From: Siphonodentalium dalli
Lineage: Eukaryota > Mollusca > Scaphopoda > Gadilida > Siphonodentaliidae
DNA: 64,000 nt
Assembly (NCBI GenBank): GCA_032622095.1
Contig: CP136063.1
Span: 91,489,980-91,553,979 of the forward strand
Direction: 5' to 3'
Positions 33,891 to 44,555 of the stretch are shown one piece after another. A program made the translations under genes and the position numbers. Within the stretch, counting starts at the first letter, position 1; the number at the start of each line of letters is the position of its first letter. The notes under the pieces are model-generated. The model ran no database searches. It had not been told where the DNA came from and saw only the letters and a program-made list of their open reading frames with translations.

Positions 33891-33959
33891 AAGGATGTGT
33901 GCTTCATAAAAAATATATTTCTCCTCAATATTAAGCCAAAGTAGAATTGACCCTGTTTA

Positions 33960-34827
33960 TGGTTGTAAACATACAACTTTGTTTTCAATGACTTTTCCAT
34001 ACCATAATATATATAGACGCCAGTTTCTAATTCCATAACTTATCCAGGATCCCAGACCAATGTACGACTCCAAACAGACAGTCGAATAGACACTTCTCAA
34101 TTTTATAGCGCCCCTAGCAATGTACATGATTTATTGTGGTCGAATCTAAGCTAAAGCCACTTGGCAGTTTGCGCTCCAAAATAACCTAATAATATTCGCT
34201 TTTTAAATTTTCCTTGTACCGAAACATGTCGATACATACTTAAAACTACTTTCCTATGTCAGAGCATTATTTGTCCCAGAAAGACGCATTGACGTAATAA
34301 AAAATACAACTTTGAACACAATGTTTTGGTCCCAAACAAAAGAGCCATTTGCATGGCATGGAACAGAAAAAAAGCGTACCGTGTTTAGTTTTTTCCTGAT
34401 ATGGTAGAATTTATTTCTCTCTTGCGAAAAATTTAAAACAGCTGTAAAGTGACTGTGACCATGACAAGTATTTTTCAGAGCATATGAAGCCAGTATATCA
34501 ATATGTAGTGCATGTATAGACCTATCTTATACCTCCTTCCAAATTACTTCGACAGATTTGGAAGCTCGAATGAGTCATATCCGTTCAAACACTATCATAT
34601 TGTCATTTCACTTTTATTTAAGGATAATGGGACCACACTAGTCACCATTAATTGTATAACTTGTTTTGATCAGAAAGCAATTGTTTTTCCCAGAATTTTG
34701 AAGCTACATTGCTGTGAATTATTTATTTTGGGCAAATAAAACACTAACATTGAACAGCTGCGAAATATGATGAATATAGAATTTCGGGTCCCCCGATTCA
34801 TAAAAACTTGTCTAAAATGTGTTTTAG
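33960..34827. other. Intron-like interval with an embedded repeat
   Basis: 34150-34395 contains CAGTTTGCGCTCCAAAATAA...CGATACATAC and GACGCATTGACGTAATAAAA, a diverged copy of the family at 60680-61140. The rest is AT-rich without a recognised gene. Confidence 0.5.
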
Positions 34828-35175
34828 AGTGGCAATTTTGCACTGCATACGGAAGATAATCTGAAGAGATACATCAGACACTTTGTTGAGGAAGGAGTGA
34901 CAAACACCGATGAAATCAGAAGACACATGAAATAGCATGTTCATATATACTATTTCCTGGAGACATAATTGATCCGACTAAAAGGATGTTCTATCCCATA
35001 CAAGAGCCACGGTTGAAACAAAACAAAACATGATGCAAACCGCTATTGACCAATATATTCTGTTATGGAAGGAAATGAATAGAGAATGTAGAATTTTATT
35101 CAGACCAACAGAAGTCGAAAATGAATCCAGACAAGACCTAAGTTTATACATCAAACAAAATAACAGCAACGCATC
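34828..35175 (+). pseudogene. MULE transposase exons: EEGVTNTDEIRRHMK to FRP...LSLYIKQ, frameshifted
   Basis: A GTTTTAG acceptor precedes LHTEDNLKRYIRHFVEEGVT NTDEIRRHMK and a TAG at 34933-34935. One frame over, FPGDIIDPTKRMFYPIQEPR follows; another frame gives AIDQYILLWKEMNRECRILF RPTEVENESRQDLSLYIKQN. In order these match the MULE/CARF-like landmarks E-G-V-T-x-x-x-E-x-R-R-H-L-K, then N-R-R-F-Y-P, then F-R-P....L-F-x-H-Q-x, which precede the first catalytic Asp. At least two frameshifts and one stop break it. The remainder is displaced by an insertion starting at 35176. Confidence 0.65.
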
Positions 35176-36255
35176 AGGGTTGGGGAGATTACATGCCAAT
35201 GTAATCGATTACATGCCAATGTAATCGATTACGATTACAATTACTTTTGATTTAGATGATTACGATTACTGATTATATTTTTTTCAATGTAATCGATTAC
35301 GATTACAATTACTTTAGTAAATGTAATCGATTACTTTTTGATTACATCTGATTACAATTGTTAGTTTCCAACCATTTTGATCACATAGGAATAAATAATG
35401 AAATAATTCAAATTAACATATCAAATTTGATTGAATAAAGACATCACTGCATAACATGGAATCAAGAAACAATAGAAAGAAGCAAGCAATACACATATAA
35501 ACTTTTTACATTTACATGTATTGGAAAGGTTTCATCATGAAGTTATACACCAACTTATTGGGAATACATTATGTTTTATGTGTATTTATTTATGTAAATA
35601 TATTTATATATATTTTTTATTTTTTTACATGCATTCAAACTAACGCATATTTATGAAAATATCACCAGAAACAATTAAAAATTATTTGCATGTTCTGTTA
35701 GATTCAATACCCAACACAATGAAGATAACACTAATATTTATTTGATGATCATCCATTGTTAATCCTGATGAGGATTAAATGAGGCTTAACTCCATGAGTA
35801 CAGTAAATGACAAACCAGCTAATTAGGTCTACCGATGTAGATCACACCTGCTTTGTTCAGTTAATTAGCCATATTGTACCAGTGTGACTCTACAGCCATT
35901 GTCTGCAGCAGTCCCAATTCATTTTAATCCTAATTGAAGTCGGCTAGCCTATTTATTCATATTAGAACATTTCATTATCTGTATCACAAGTTTATTGCCA
36001 TTCATGCTGTATTCAACAATTGTGTGTTATCTGTGTCCACTGCCAGAATGTACCACTAACAAAATATGACAAAATTGTACTAACTTTCTAATATGTTGTT
36101 TGTATCTTTGCACACTCCACAGTACCACAGTATGAGTATCCAATAGCCATCCATATGGATATTTTAGTAAAAGTAATCAAAAAGTAACCAAATGTAATCA
36201 TGATTACAGGTACATTTGAAAGTAATCGATTACGATTACTTGTAATCATGAAAAC
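35176..36255 (+). mobile_element. hAT-like element fragment with GTAATCGATTAC repeats
   Basis: The left end reads CAGGGTTGGGGAGATTACAT, a common hAT-type terminus, followed by repeated TGTAATCGATTACGATTACA; the same palindromic word returns at 36180-36245 near the right side. No matching CTCCCCAACCCTG end and no target duplication were found, so the right end is lost or rearranged. The AT-rich interior of about 0.8 kb has no transposase. It interrupts the MULE pseudogene. Confidence 0.6.
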
Positions 36256-36609
36256 ACAGGAGTATATTCATTGGGTGCAAATAATATGTAAAAGAAATAT
36301 GTTGGATTTTAGTGTTTTTTTCGCCATAATATCGGTATGTATGGGATTTAACTAGCGATGTTGCCTTCAATTGATAACAATGGCAGAGAAAAGATGAAAC
36401 CAAAGAAAGCGTCAGGATCAGTTTCTAGTAACATCGAAAAGAAATGGCAGCATTATGAAAATTAAGGGCGACAAAGAAAAGATTTCCACCAATTAATATC
36501 CGGATTCAAGGGAACAAAATCATTCAGCATACAAACTGAATATGGCATTTTAAAAGCATTTTTTTTATATGTAAGATGGACTAAGAGTCAGTGCGACTCG
36601 TTCCTCAAT

Positions 36610-36800
36610 AAATAATGATAAACATCTGTGAACTATGATTGTTGCATCTTTTGTAACTGAGAATGAAAACACAGAATCCCTAACAGAAGCTTTGAAGATC
36701 CTGAATGGTAGCCTCGCCACTTGATGGCAGACTTCTGCGATGCGGAAATAAATGCAACATTGAACAGGCAGGCAGGTTTTCATTCACCATATGAAAAAAA
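36610..36800 (+). pseudogene. MULE transposase DDE-region fragment (third copy)
   Basis: Homologous to 22392 and 29056 but better preserved at the end: after CIFCN/VTENENTESL-like sequence, another frame gives LMADFCDAEINATLNRQAGF. M-A-D-x-x-x-A-E-I-x-A fits the second catalytic Asp region of MULE transposases (M-T-D-x-x-x-A-E-I-x-A). Frameshifted throughout. Confidence 0.6.
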
Positions 36801-36987
36801 TTGTATATTTTCATTCAACCCCTCCAGATCCCGTTCTTGGTCTCAATTTGTTCAGTTTGACTATCTTGATAAAACTGTTTATTACCTTAAAAGGCCACTT
36901 AGCCACACCCCAAAAGGTGAGTGAATGACATATATATGATTGCTGGCCTTTTAAGCATAACATTGAAAAATAAAGACAGATCAATGA

Positions 36988-38080
36988 CAGGGTTCGCGCT
37001 GGCCCAAAATTCCCAGGTGCCAACACTGTTGCCAATTGGATTATTTTTAGAGCCACTTTGTACTTTCTGTTGCCACTTTTTTCCGACCAATATTTTTTGG
37101 TGCCACTTTTGAATTTGGTTCAACAAACAAGCAAATTACCTATTATATGTATATATTTATTTATTTACTCCCGTTGTACATAGCATGATATGTAAATCTA
37201 ATTTGAAACATAGTACACATACCTTTGGTTAGCTCGTGTTTCAGAATAAGATCTTTCTTCATGATACTACAACCAGATACGAACATATTGGTAACATTCG
37301 CAGCACGGCATGTAGAACAGAACATAACATTTTTGTCTCCATCGAATGATAGCCATTCACGAGATATTTTCCACTCATTTCGGAATTTTCGTTTTGGCGA
37401 ACTTGCATCTTTTTGTGGCGTTCTCGTGACATTGGACACTAGTATGTTGCTCGTTTTAGGTGGTGTAGCACACGTCGATGTTAAATCAACCACTGTATTT
37501 GGACTATAGGTAATGTCTGAATGTCCGAAGAAATCAGTAATTTTCTTCATTTTAGAAGGATGTTGCGTGTCTGATGCATTTTAAATGAAATCTAACTTGC
37601 GCTTACGATTCATATTTACCGTATGTCACAATTTGTGAAAGCTGAGTTACAAATGACATATTGATGATAATTTATCTAACACCTACTATCAATACACAGC
37701 TTCCTGACGATGTAGACTTCAGGAAGACCTTTGTTTGGCTAATGTTTGTCAAATTGGAGTCAATAGCCGTCTTAGTGTTATTATCGAGTAGAAATTCGAA
37801 ACCCTTTCACCACAGCGATAAAATAAGTCTATCTGACATAAGCCGCGAATCTATTATACAATTTCAATTAGAGCCCAATTAGCTATGTCGCGACCGGATA
37901 TCGATGTGTGTTTTGTTTCCGACCGATTGACTGCAAGCTTTATTATATGCCCGATGGGCACCAATTGCCAAATGCCAAAAAGCTAGGTGCCACGTTTTGT
38001 AGCCAATCGGTATTTTCTTGGAGCCATTTCATTTTTTTTATAGCAATTTGCTAAATTGGCAATAGGCAGCGCGAACCCTG
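36988..38080 (-). mobile_element. hAT transposon, internally deleted, 8-bp target duplication
   Basis: Ends are CAGGGTTCGCGCTG and its exact reverse complement CAGCGCGAACCCTG. The 8-bp direct repeat ATCAATGA flanks both sides (36980-36987 and 38081-38088), the diagnostic target duplication of hAT elements. Subterminal regions repeat TGCCA / GTGCCACTTTT words. Total 1,093 bp, far too short for a full transposase; one coding exon remains on the minus strand (37223-37550). It sits inside the decayed MULE exon region, so it arrived after that copy was in place. Confidence 0.95.
37223..37550 (-). CDS. hAT transposase first exon with TTF/BED-type zinc finger
   Basis: Starts at a good ATG (37550) with MKKITDFFGHSDITYSPNTV; later KFRNEWKISREWLSFDGDKN, then VMFCSTCRAANVTNMFVSGC and MKKDLILKHELTK. 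The C-x2-C, G-C-S and final K-H-E-x-T-K spacing is that of the TTF-type/BED-like zinc finger of hAT transposases and ZNF862/KIAA1586-like proteins, which binds the element ends. The frame is open to a splice donor AAAG|GTATGT (GT at 37222-37221). The exon is intact, but the RNase H-like and dimerisation exons are deleted, so at most a truncated DNA-binding peptide could be made. Confidence 0.8.
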
Positions 38081-38088
38081 ATCAATGA

Positions 38089-38313
38089 CTACTAGTTCTA
38101 AGTAAAAAAATGGCATATTCAAGAACCAATTTCAACCTTGATCATAACTTTCTGATATGAAGACGATATAATAATTCGGTCAAATCCAGACACGTTTTGG
38201 ATGGACCATGTAGACCAGCCCACAAAATACTTTTCTGGGGATGATAATCATGGAAACAAATCAATATGTGATTCTAATCAAATACACCCTATGCGGATTT
38301 GCATTAATTTCAG
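38089..38313. other. MULE intron sequence, third copy
   Basis: Matches 22680-22900 and 29344-29566 (CTTTCTGATATGAAGAC, AATCCAGACACGTTTT, GGACCATGTAGACCAGCCCA) and ends in a TTTCAG acceptor. Confidence 0.7.
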
Positions 38314-38478
38314 ACTGCAGCGTGAAAACATGGCTATGCAGCTTCCATCGAGAGCAGGCCTGGCAGAGGTGACTGAGCAGAACTGAAAAATGTGTAGCTG
38401 AGGATAAGACGATGTTATAAAGATTGATGCGAGAAATTGCACAGAGGTTGAAGCAAATGAAGCCATTGATGCATTAAC
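38314..38478 (+). pseudogene. MULE transposase CxFHREQAW exon (third copy)
   Basis: Reads SFHREQAWQR, a TGA, then LSRTEKCVAEDKTML and LMREIA in shifting frames, with a GTATGT donor after CATTAACA. An 18-bp insertion (GCGTGAAAACATGGCTAT, about 38320-38337) splits the codons just before SFHRE. Diverged from the copies at 22903 and 29567 but with the same exon borders. Confidence 0.65.
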
Positions 38479-39134
38479 AGTATGTGTATGAACAAAAGCC
38501 GAACGTACCCCCTAAACAATGGATACCAATATACTCTGCAACTTTGTTATTTTTATAGACATTTCCTCACAAAGCCCCATGATTCCATAATATTTTGATA
38601 ATCAAAAACCAGCACATTATCTGCTTATAATATACTTGTTTTAGGTAGATAATCGGCCTAGAATTGCCTCATTTTCAGTCGACAATATGCTGAAAATGAC
38701 AAAATTTCGTCACATAATCGACTTATAATGAGGCGATTCTAAGCAGATTATGTGCGCACACATATAAGCCAACTCACGACTTACCAGGTGTACGTCCTTT
38801 AACGTGAGCTTTCACTGTGGCCCTCGCCATAAAACAAAATGACGGGTAAGTGTCCATTATTAGCTTATTTTATAATCACGCTATGTACATATTTCACATT
38901 ATAAGTCGATTATGTGCGTATTTTAACAAAATTACGTAAATTCATTGCCTCACAGAATACTCATCCGTATAAATGCTAATCGTATCATGCTTTATGTTTA
39001 TTCTGATTAAATATCTCAAGTTCTCAACATATAATTCCTGGTATTTACGCAGTTTGTAGCATTTGTCGCTTTTCAACTGTCAAAGTTTTCATTTCATTGG
39101 CGCAGCCATACTTTTGCCATAATACTTTTGCATA

Positions 39135-39431
39135 ATGGGGATGTTCTGCTTCCGTAAAATTCAGTTTTGCGCACAAATTAAATTTGTGTATTGCTCACAT
39201 GTATCTTGTATTGTTGCATTATTCTTAATTTGTATTAGCAATGCCCAACGCTTGAATCAATATGGCTCCATTGATGAACTTTTAAAATATATTCTGCTAT
39301 GCTACCAAGACACAAAGCTTGTGGCCGCCAAGCATGGTCCACCTAATTCAAGCACTTTAAAATTTGATCCATGTTACATGTTGAGGAAACAGGTGTCCGA
39401 AACAATATCCAGATTCCTCCCTGAAATTTAA
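39135..39431 (+). pseudogene. Candidate MULE N-terminal exon, copy 2 (98-codon frame)
   Basis: An ATG-started frame reads MGMFCFRKIQFCAQIKFVYC, a hydrophobic stretch SHVSCIVALFLICISNA, then YGSIDELLKYILLCYQDTKL and a stop after SRFLPEI. The N-terminal part looks like a signal peptide, but homology with 30053-30426 extends upstream of the ATG, and the substitution pattern between the copies (mostly replacements) argues against selection as a secreted peptide. The C-terminal half is best read as the opening segment of a MULE/CARF-like transposase. Confidence 0.4.
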
Positions 39432-39461
39432 AGCAGAATAATTATAACATATCATATAACA

Positions 39462-39834
39462 TTAAAGTGATGTGAAACACTCCGGTAGGGTGATCAAATA
39501 GAAAAGGAGAATAATGTTATTCAAATTAATATTTTTTACTAATAGTATATCCAAATTGACAACACACACCGTTATTCTTATATGCGAAATAAATGCAGTG
39601 ACTCCAGATGGCGAAATCGTTTTCGTAGGTTTGTCGCCGATATATGCGTCTCGAATCGAGTAGTATATATTTACAATTGAGCGTAGTTCCGACGTTATCT
39701 ATGGAGAGGTACGGCCGATTTGATTCAAATTTTCGGCGATGTTAGTAGAATGTTACATTCCTCCAGTTGTCATAGCGCCTGAATACTAACTTATCAGTTT
39801 CACACACCGAACAAGTACATAATATGTCTTTAAG
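39462..39834 (+). mobile_element. 375-bp dispersed element, copy C
   Basis: Starts TTAAAGTGATGTGAAACACT and ends TAATATGTCTTTAAG; collinear with 9669-10043. Confidence 0.7.
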
Positions 39835-40255
39835 ACCAAAACGTTTTCTTCCAACAAATCAAATTTATTGGTTGCAGTAAAATGAACCAGATCAATACTG
39901 TTTGCAACATATCCTCATGAAAATACGCATATAATCGACTTATAATGTGAAATAGGTACATTGTGTTACTATTTTATTCTGATATAAGCATAGTGGAGTC
40001 ATACCAGTTATTTCGGTTTATAGCGCGGGCAACATTGAAAACACATGTTAAAAAGCGTACACATGAAATGTCTTATTTATGTCATTGTCCACACACAATC
40101 TGCTTAGAATTGCTCATTATGAGTCGATAATGTGACTAATAGGCTCTAATTTTCAGCACATTACTGACTCAAAAATATGCAATTCTAAGCAGATTATCCA
40201 CCTAAGATAAGTACTATTATAAGCAGATAATGTGCGGATATCAGGAGAACAGCCT

Positions 40256-41225
40256 GGTGTTTAAAAAAGTAAAGCAGGAAATGAATTGTCCGCCAGAACA
40301 TGTATTATAATTTCATAGTTTAAAATTAATGTTTTTCAATCATGTGCTACATTATGTCATAACAGTTAAGTATTTGAATTAACTTAGGGAAACTTTGGCA
40401 TCTTTCTTTTTATTAATAAAAAAATATTAATCTATAGGGTGTAGTTCTGCTTGGTCTTTCTGGTAAACTTTAGTAAAAAAAACTGTTCCATCTCAATATC
40501 CATTAGGGTTCACTAGGAAAAAAAATCGGGCAAAGCTTTTTTCAGGGATTAAAATAAAATGTTTATGGGCAATATGTCAAATGTCCCCTAGAATTCGAGC
40601 TGAGCTTTTTGAGATATCATGATTTTTTCGAATAGTTCAATTTATGACGAAATTCCATTAGACCATATGCGATTTCAGCCATATGTAGGCAAATTTACGG
40701 ACTCAATCTTCACACATACCGGTCTATCGTTGAGCAGGTGGCACTAGATGTGTGTAATTGATGCTATAGCTTACTACCAGTCGATATTCCGTAATTCTGA
40801 TGGCATTTATTACAGAAGAGAGCAAATAAATCACATGATTCAAAATTTTCCTCACAATTGTGCAAAGGGTGATAAAACCATGAAACTTGGCACATAGGTT
40901 GCTTAAACACTACTGGTCATATGTAGATGTGCGGACATCGCGGTCGGTCCTTCCCCAGCAATATCGAAGAAATACAAATATGACTGATATTATGGCTGTT
41001 TCAACAATCTAAACTACTTCATGTAGCATTTTTATGGTGAAAATAATATTAGTTGTTAGCGTGGATCTGACTGGAAAATGACCATATTTCTTAATTCAAC
41101 GGTGGTCTACGACTCGTCGTGAATGAAATTGATAAAACTCGGTTCATAAAATCTTATATTCCAAGATAACGAGTTGGGAGATCCTCTATATATACAACAC
41201 CGGTGCTACCTACCATTACAGTTAA
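40256..41225. other. Gene-free AT-rich stretch
   Basis: 40840-40930 resembles a dispersed 'CCATGAAACTTGGCACATAG' repeat; 41085-41175 is the inverted relative of 4302-4412. No gene seen. Confidence 0.5.
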
Positions 41226-41285
41226 ACAAAACCACCGATATCGCAATTCTCCGACAGGTCCACACTTGCCAGACTTGAAGATACA
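41226..41285 (+). repeat. Dispersed repeat shared with 63925-63990
   Basis: TCGCAATTCTCCGACAGGTC CACACTTGCCAG is exactly shared with the right edge of the window, with similar flanks (AAAACCACCGATA / ACCGGATCACCGACA). Confidence 0.75.
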
Positions 41286-41773
41286 CTCAAATTAATGTCC
41301 ATTAACAAAATCAATGTTAAAACGCATTGAGCACCTACTGGAAGGTTGAAACCTGCACTCCGGTGTAATCTCAAGGAAACCCCATTGTTAGAATTCCTTT
41401 CCGGTGTAGTGGAATGTTGAAGCTTTATATGCTCTGCGATGACCCCAAGGAGAAACCAATTGCCGGGGTGTCATTATGACGTATATTGGGTAGGGTCGTT
41501 TTCGTTCAGTTTTATTCGTTTAGTTTGGGAAATCATGCTAAGGGGCGTTTTGTTTGTTTAGTAGGGTGAGTTAGAGTGTCTTATTCGTTGGGCGTGGAAT
41601 GTGGACGTCTATTATTCGTTTTGTGTTGGGCGTGGTAGGGGGAATTCGTGTTGTGTTGAAATAATTAGTTGCCCACACGTGTTCACAAATCGGTTCATGT
41701 AACATGAAGTTGTTCACTTGCTTCGAATAAACAAAGATGGCCGGCGGAGATTTCGCTATTCTCTGCTCTGACA

Positions 41774-41958
41774 ATGTTAACTGTTTTCGAAGTTAATGCA
41801 GAATATTCGAACGTCCAGTTCATCACCGTAAAGAAGACATTTGGCGGTATGGATTGTGGGTATCATAAGATTCGCGCGCGGAGCCGTATTGAATGTAGCA
41901 CTGCCTGTGCACGGCATGACCTCTGCAACTCTGCCAGTAGATGGATGACCTCTACATA
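41774..41958 (+). CDS. Candidate PAN/apple-like exon
   Basis: The frame reads MLTVFEVNAEYSNVQFITVK, then KTFGGMDCGYHKIRARSRIE and CSTACARHDLCNSASRW before a stop at 41957. The C-x11-C-x3-C-x5-C spacing with 'R-x-x-x-E-C-x-x-x-C-x-x-x-x-x-C' is the core of PAN/apple modules of secreted proteins, and residues just before it (SLFSALTMLTVFEVNA in the open frame upstream) could be a signal peptide. A single small module without a partner exon is weak evidence. It may be an exon caught next to the P-like element or a chance pattern. Confidence 0.3.
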
Positions 41959-41966
41959 AATTACAG

Positions 41967-43316
41967 GATATGTTCCATTCATTTTGAGGACATGATGTTT
42001 ATGAATAGCCAGGAGAGAGTCATTCATCCCGAATGCAGTCCCAACACTGTTCAATGTCCCAGATCCACCAAAACTTGTAACTATGAAACGCAAAGCACCA
42101 ACAACTCGTGAAGCACCACAAAATACCGATAACTCCTGTTAAGAACAAATAAAAGACAGACTGCTCAACTTCACCAACAATCAATGGCCACACATATAAC
42201 GCAAACACAGTACCATCACCATCAATGACTACACCAGAGAATACTAAATTGAAGAATCTGATCAACCGCCAGAGAGTAACCATATGCCGCTCAAGAAAAA
42301 AAATGAAGAAATTGAAAAAAATGACAAAATTGCTCTGGGCGATAAGAACAAGGAGATACGGGATAGCAACATTGATAAGATTGTTGATGCTGCAGCACCA
42401 TACTTGTCTCCAACTCTACAAAAATTCTTCAGAACACAATTAAAAATGTCAACACGGAAGAAAAGAGGGAGGCGATGGTCTGATGATGACAAAGTAATGG
42501 CTCTATCCATATATTACAGCAGTCAGAAAACATACAGACTGATGTCCCAAATCTTCACCATTCCTTCTATTTCATCTGTGGATTAGAAGACTGAGCGCGG
42601 ATGTCGGATTCCATCCAGTCACATTCAAAATTCTGGCTGAGAAATTTAATCACTTCCACCAACACAGAGACTATGTATGGTTTCATTCGATGGAATGTCC
42701 ATAAAGAAATCCCTCAAATATAACAGCAAGGACAGCATTATATTTTGTGGTTTAGTAGATTATGGCGAGGGACGAGGAAAAACATCAGTGATAGCAAACA
42801 AGGCATTAGTGTTTATGGGTTTAGGGGTTTAATTCTAAAATGGAAGCAGCCAGTGTGTTATTTCTTTGCGTCCAATGCAGCGCCTGCTGGAGTTTTGACA
42901 GATTTACTTGAAGAATGTGTCAACATTATTCAGGCAGCTGGTGGGTTAGTAAACGCTGTGGTTTGTGACCAGGGATCAACCAACAGGTCTTTGTATTTGA
43001 AGACTAGTATATCAGAGGCTAAGCCATACGCTGTCATTGGTGGAAATAAAGATTACTTTTTATTTGACCCACCTCATCTGATAAAAAGCACACGTTATAA
43101 TCTAAGGAAATGCAACTTCAAGTCTGATGAAAAGGTCATTAAGTGGTACCATATCGAGCAAATATACGAGAAAGATTCTAAACTCCCCATCATAATGTGT
43201 CCTAAAATATCAACAAAGCACATTAATCTTAACAACTTCTCAAAGATGAGAGTGTATTTGGCTACCCAGATCATCAGCCAGTCAGTCACCGGGTGGGTTC
43301 CTCGACTCGAATCAAA
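41967..43316 (+). pseudogene. P-element/THAP9-like transposase, multiply frameshifted
   Basis: In order along the plus strand, in shifting frames: ICSIHFEDMMFMN and PNAVPTLFNVPDPPK (second half of a THAP zinc domain, with CSxHF and the AVPTIF box); a basic coiled coil KLKNLINRQRVTICRSRKKM; GRRWSDDDKVMALSIYYSSQ KTYRL (the conserved W-S-x-E-D-x-x-x-A-L-x-I-x-Y-x-S-P-K-A-Y block); SFDGMSIKKSLKYN; VDYGEGRG; ILKWKQPVCYFFASNAAPAG; VCDQGSTNRSLY; and FDPPHLIKSTRYNL. These are the landmarks of P-element transposases and vertebrate THAP9. At least four frame breaks occur (42586 stop, about 42640-42740, about 42815, after 43310). FDGM stands where relatives usually have FDEM. The C-terminal part is missing. 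Confidence 0.85.
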
Positions 43317-43399
43317 TATTTTTTACCCCCGAAGCCAAAGAAATAGTAATTTAGGAGCGTCTGATCGGATTGAGTACCTTTAATGATAATGGTTATATC

Positions 43400-44550
43400 A
43401 ACCCATTAAATGCCTTTCGTAAACCGCTAACAACTATTTAGTGTTTAACTTACTAACACTTTCTTTACTAAATAATTATTGACTAGTTCTATTGGTAATA
43501 GTTCTGATATATAACAAGTTTAACAAACAGGCCTATGGCCGTTTGTTGAACTTATATTATCTAAACATTTCCCACCAAAGAACTTCTTCTGTGCTGGTGG
43601 TATTATAAATCATCTGCTTTTAATTCATAAACATCACTCCAAATGAATCAATATACCAATTCCAATATAGTATACACTGTGACCAATATAATATATATAT
43701 ATATATATTAATATAATATATATATATATTATAATAATATATATATATTGTAATCTCGGATATGCTGATGGGAGAATCCATGTAGTATAGAAAAGGATAA
43801 GGCCTTCTTTCTAACGAAGCAGTGTCCATTGTGGTAGTGTAATAATCGACCATACATTTTAGTATATCGATATACAAAATAACATGAAACACCTACTGCC
43901 ACCATCAACAATCGAGTTTGTATTATTGTTGCTGAGTACCTATTATTTATTGTTATAAGAAACCTACGCCCGATTGATTCAACCAATCCTGGGAAATCTC
44001 AGGACTGACTTTTGCAATCAATTGTTCTCAAAATGACGAAAATATTCCATTTCTGAACAGATAACGGAGTTTCGCCACATGACAGAGGTTGTTTCAGGGG
44101 TTGGGGCCTTCCAGGAATAATCTTTACATGGAATCGCCAACTCCTGTCGCTATACATCCCGTACATGAGCACTATGTATTCTTTTGTGGTACTTTTGACT
44201 CTATATCTCGATATACAGAATTGCTATATGTACCATTACCAGTCAGACAACATCTGTCTGAATTCAACTAGTATAGTCATATTTAACTACTATAGTGGCA
44301 TCAGCATTTAATATATAATAGCTGCCCGGACAATGCCAAATCAAATATTTCCCCGTTTTTTGTGGATATATTAAGATCGAGAATACATGTACAAAGCCAA
44401 ATTGCACCCTTACCGATATTGTAGAAAACTAACATTCTCCAGATAACATTTGTTTTGCAACATTTTGTTGCGCCAGCATATTTTAATTATATGGCACATT
44501 TCTTTTAATTGACGTTAACACGACGAGAGAATCGCTCCTTCATAACATCA
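43400..44550. other. Gene-free stretch with AT microsatellite
   Basis: 43680-43752 is (AT)n/(TA)n repeats with an internal inverted arrangement; 43515-43556 is a small hairpin (GTTTAACAAACAGGCC/GGCCGTTTGTTGAAC). No gene seen. Confidence 0.6.
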
Positions 44551-44555
44551 TTTAA

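Larger units (their letters stand above)
38602..40254. mobile_element. Long-inverted-repeat element, third copy (1.65 kb)
   Basis: The left arm 38602 to about 38926 (AAAACCAGCACATTATCTGC...) and right arm about 39906-40254 (...GCAGATAATGTGCGGATATC AGGAGAACAG) are diverged copies of the arms at 18528-18882 and 21372-21737. The interior holds the 39.1-39.43 kb MULE-like exon, a 375-bp dispersed element and part of another MULE exon. It may be a deletion derivative of a MULE with host-gene-like content, or two single arms inserted separately. Confidence 0.6.

Noticed and set aside
37225-37509. 94-codon plus-strand frame
   Set aside because: Antisense to the hAT TTF-finger exon, which has an ATG, zinc ligands and a splice donor.
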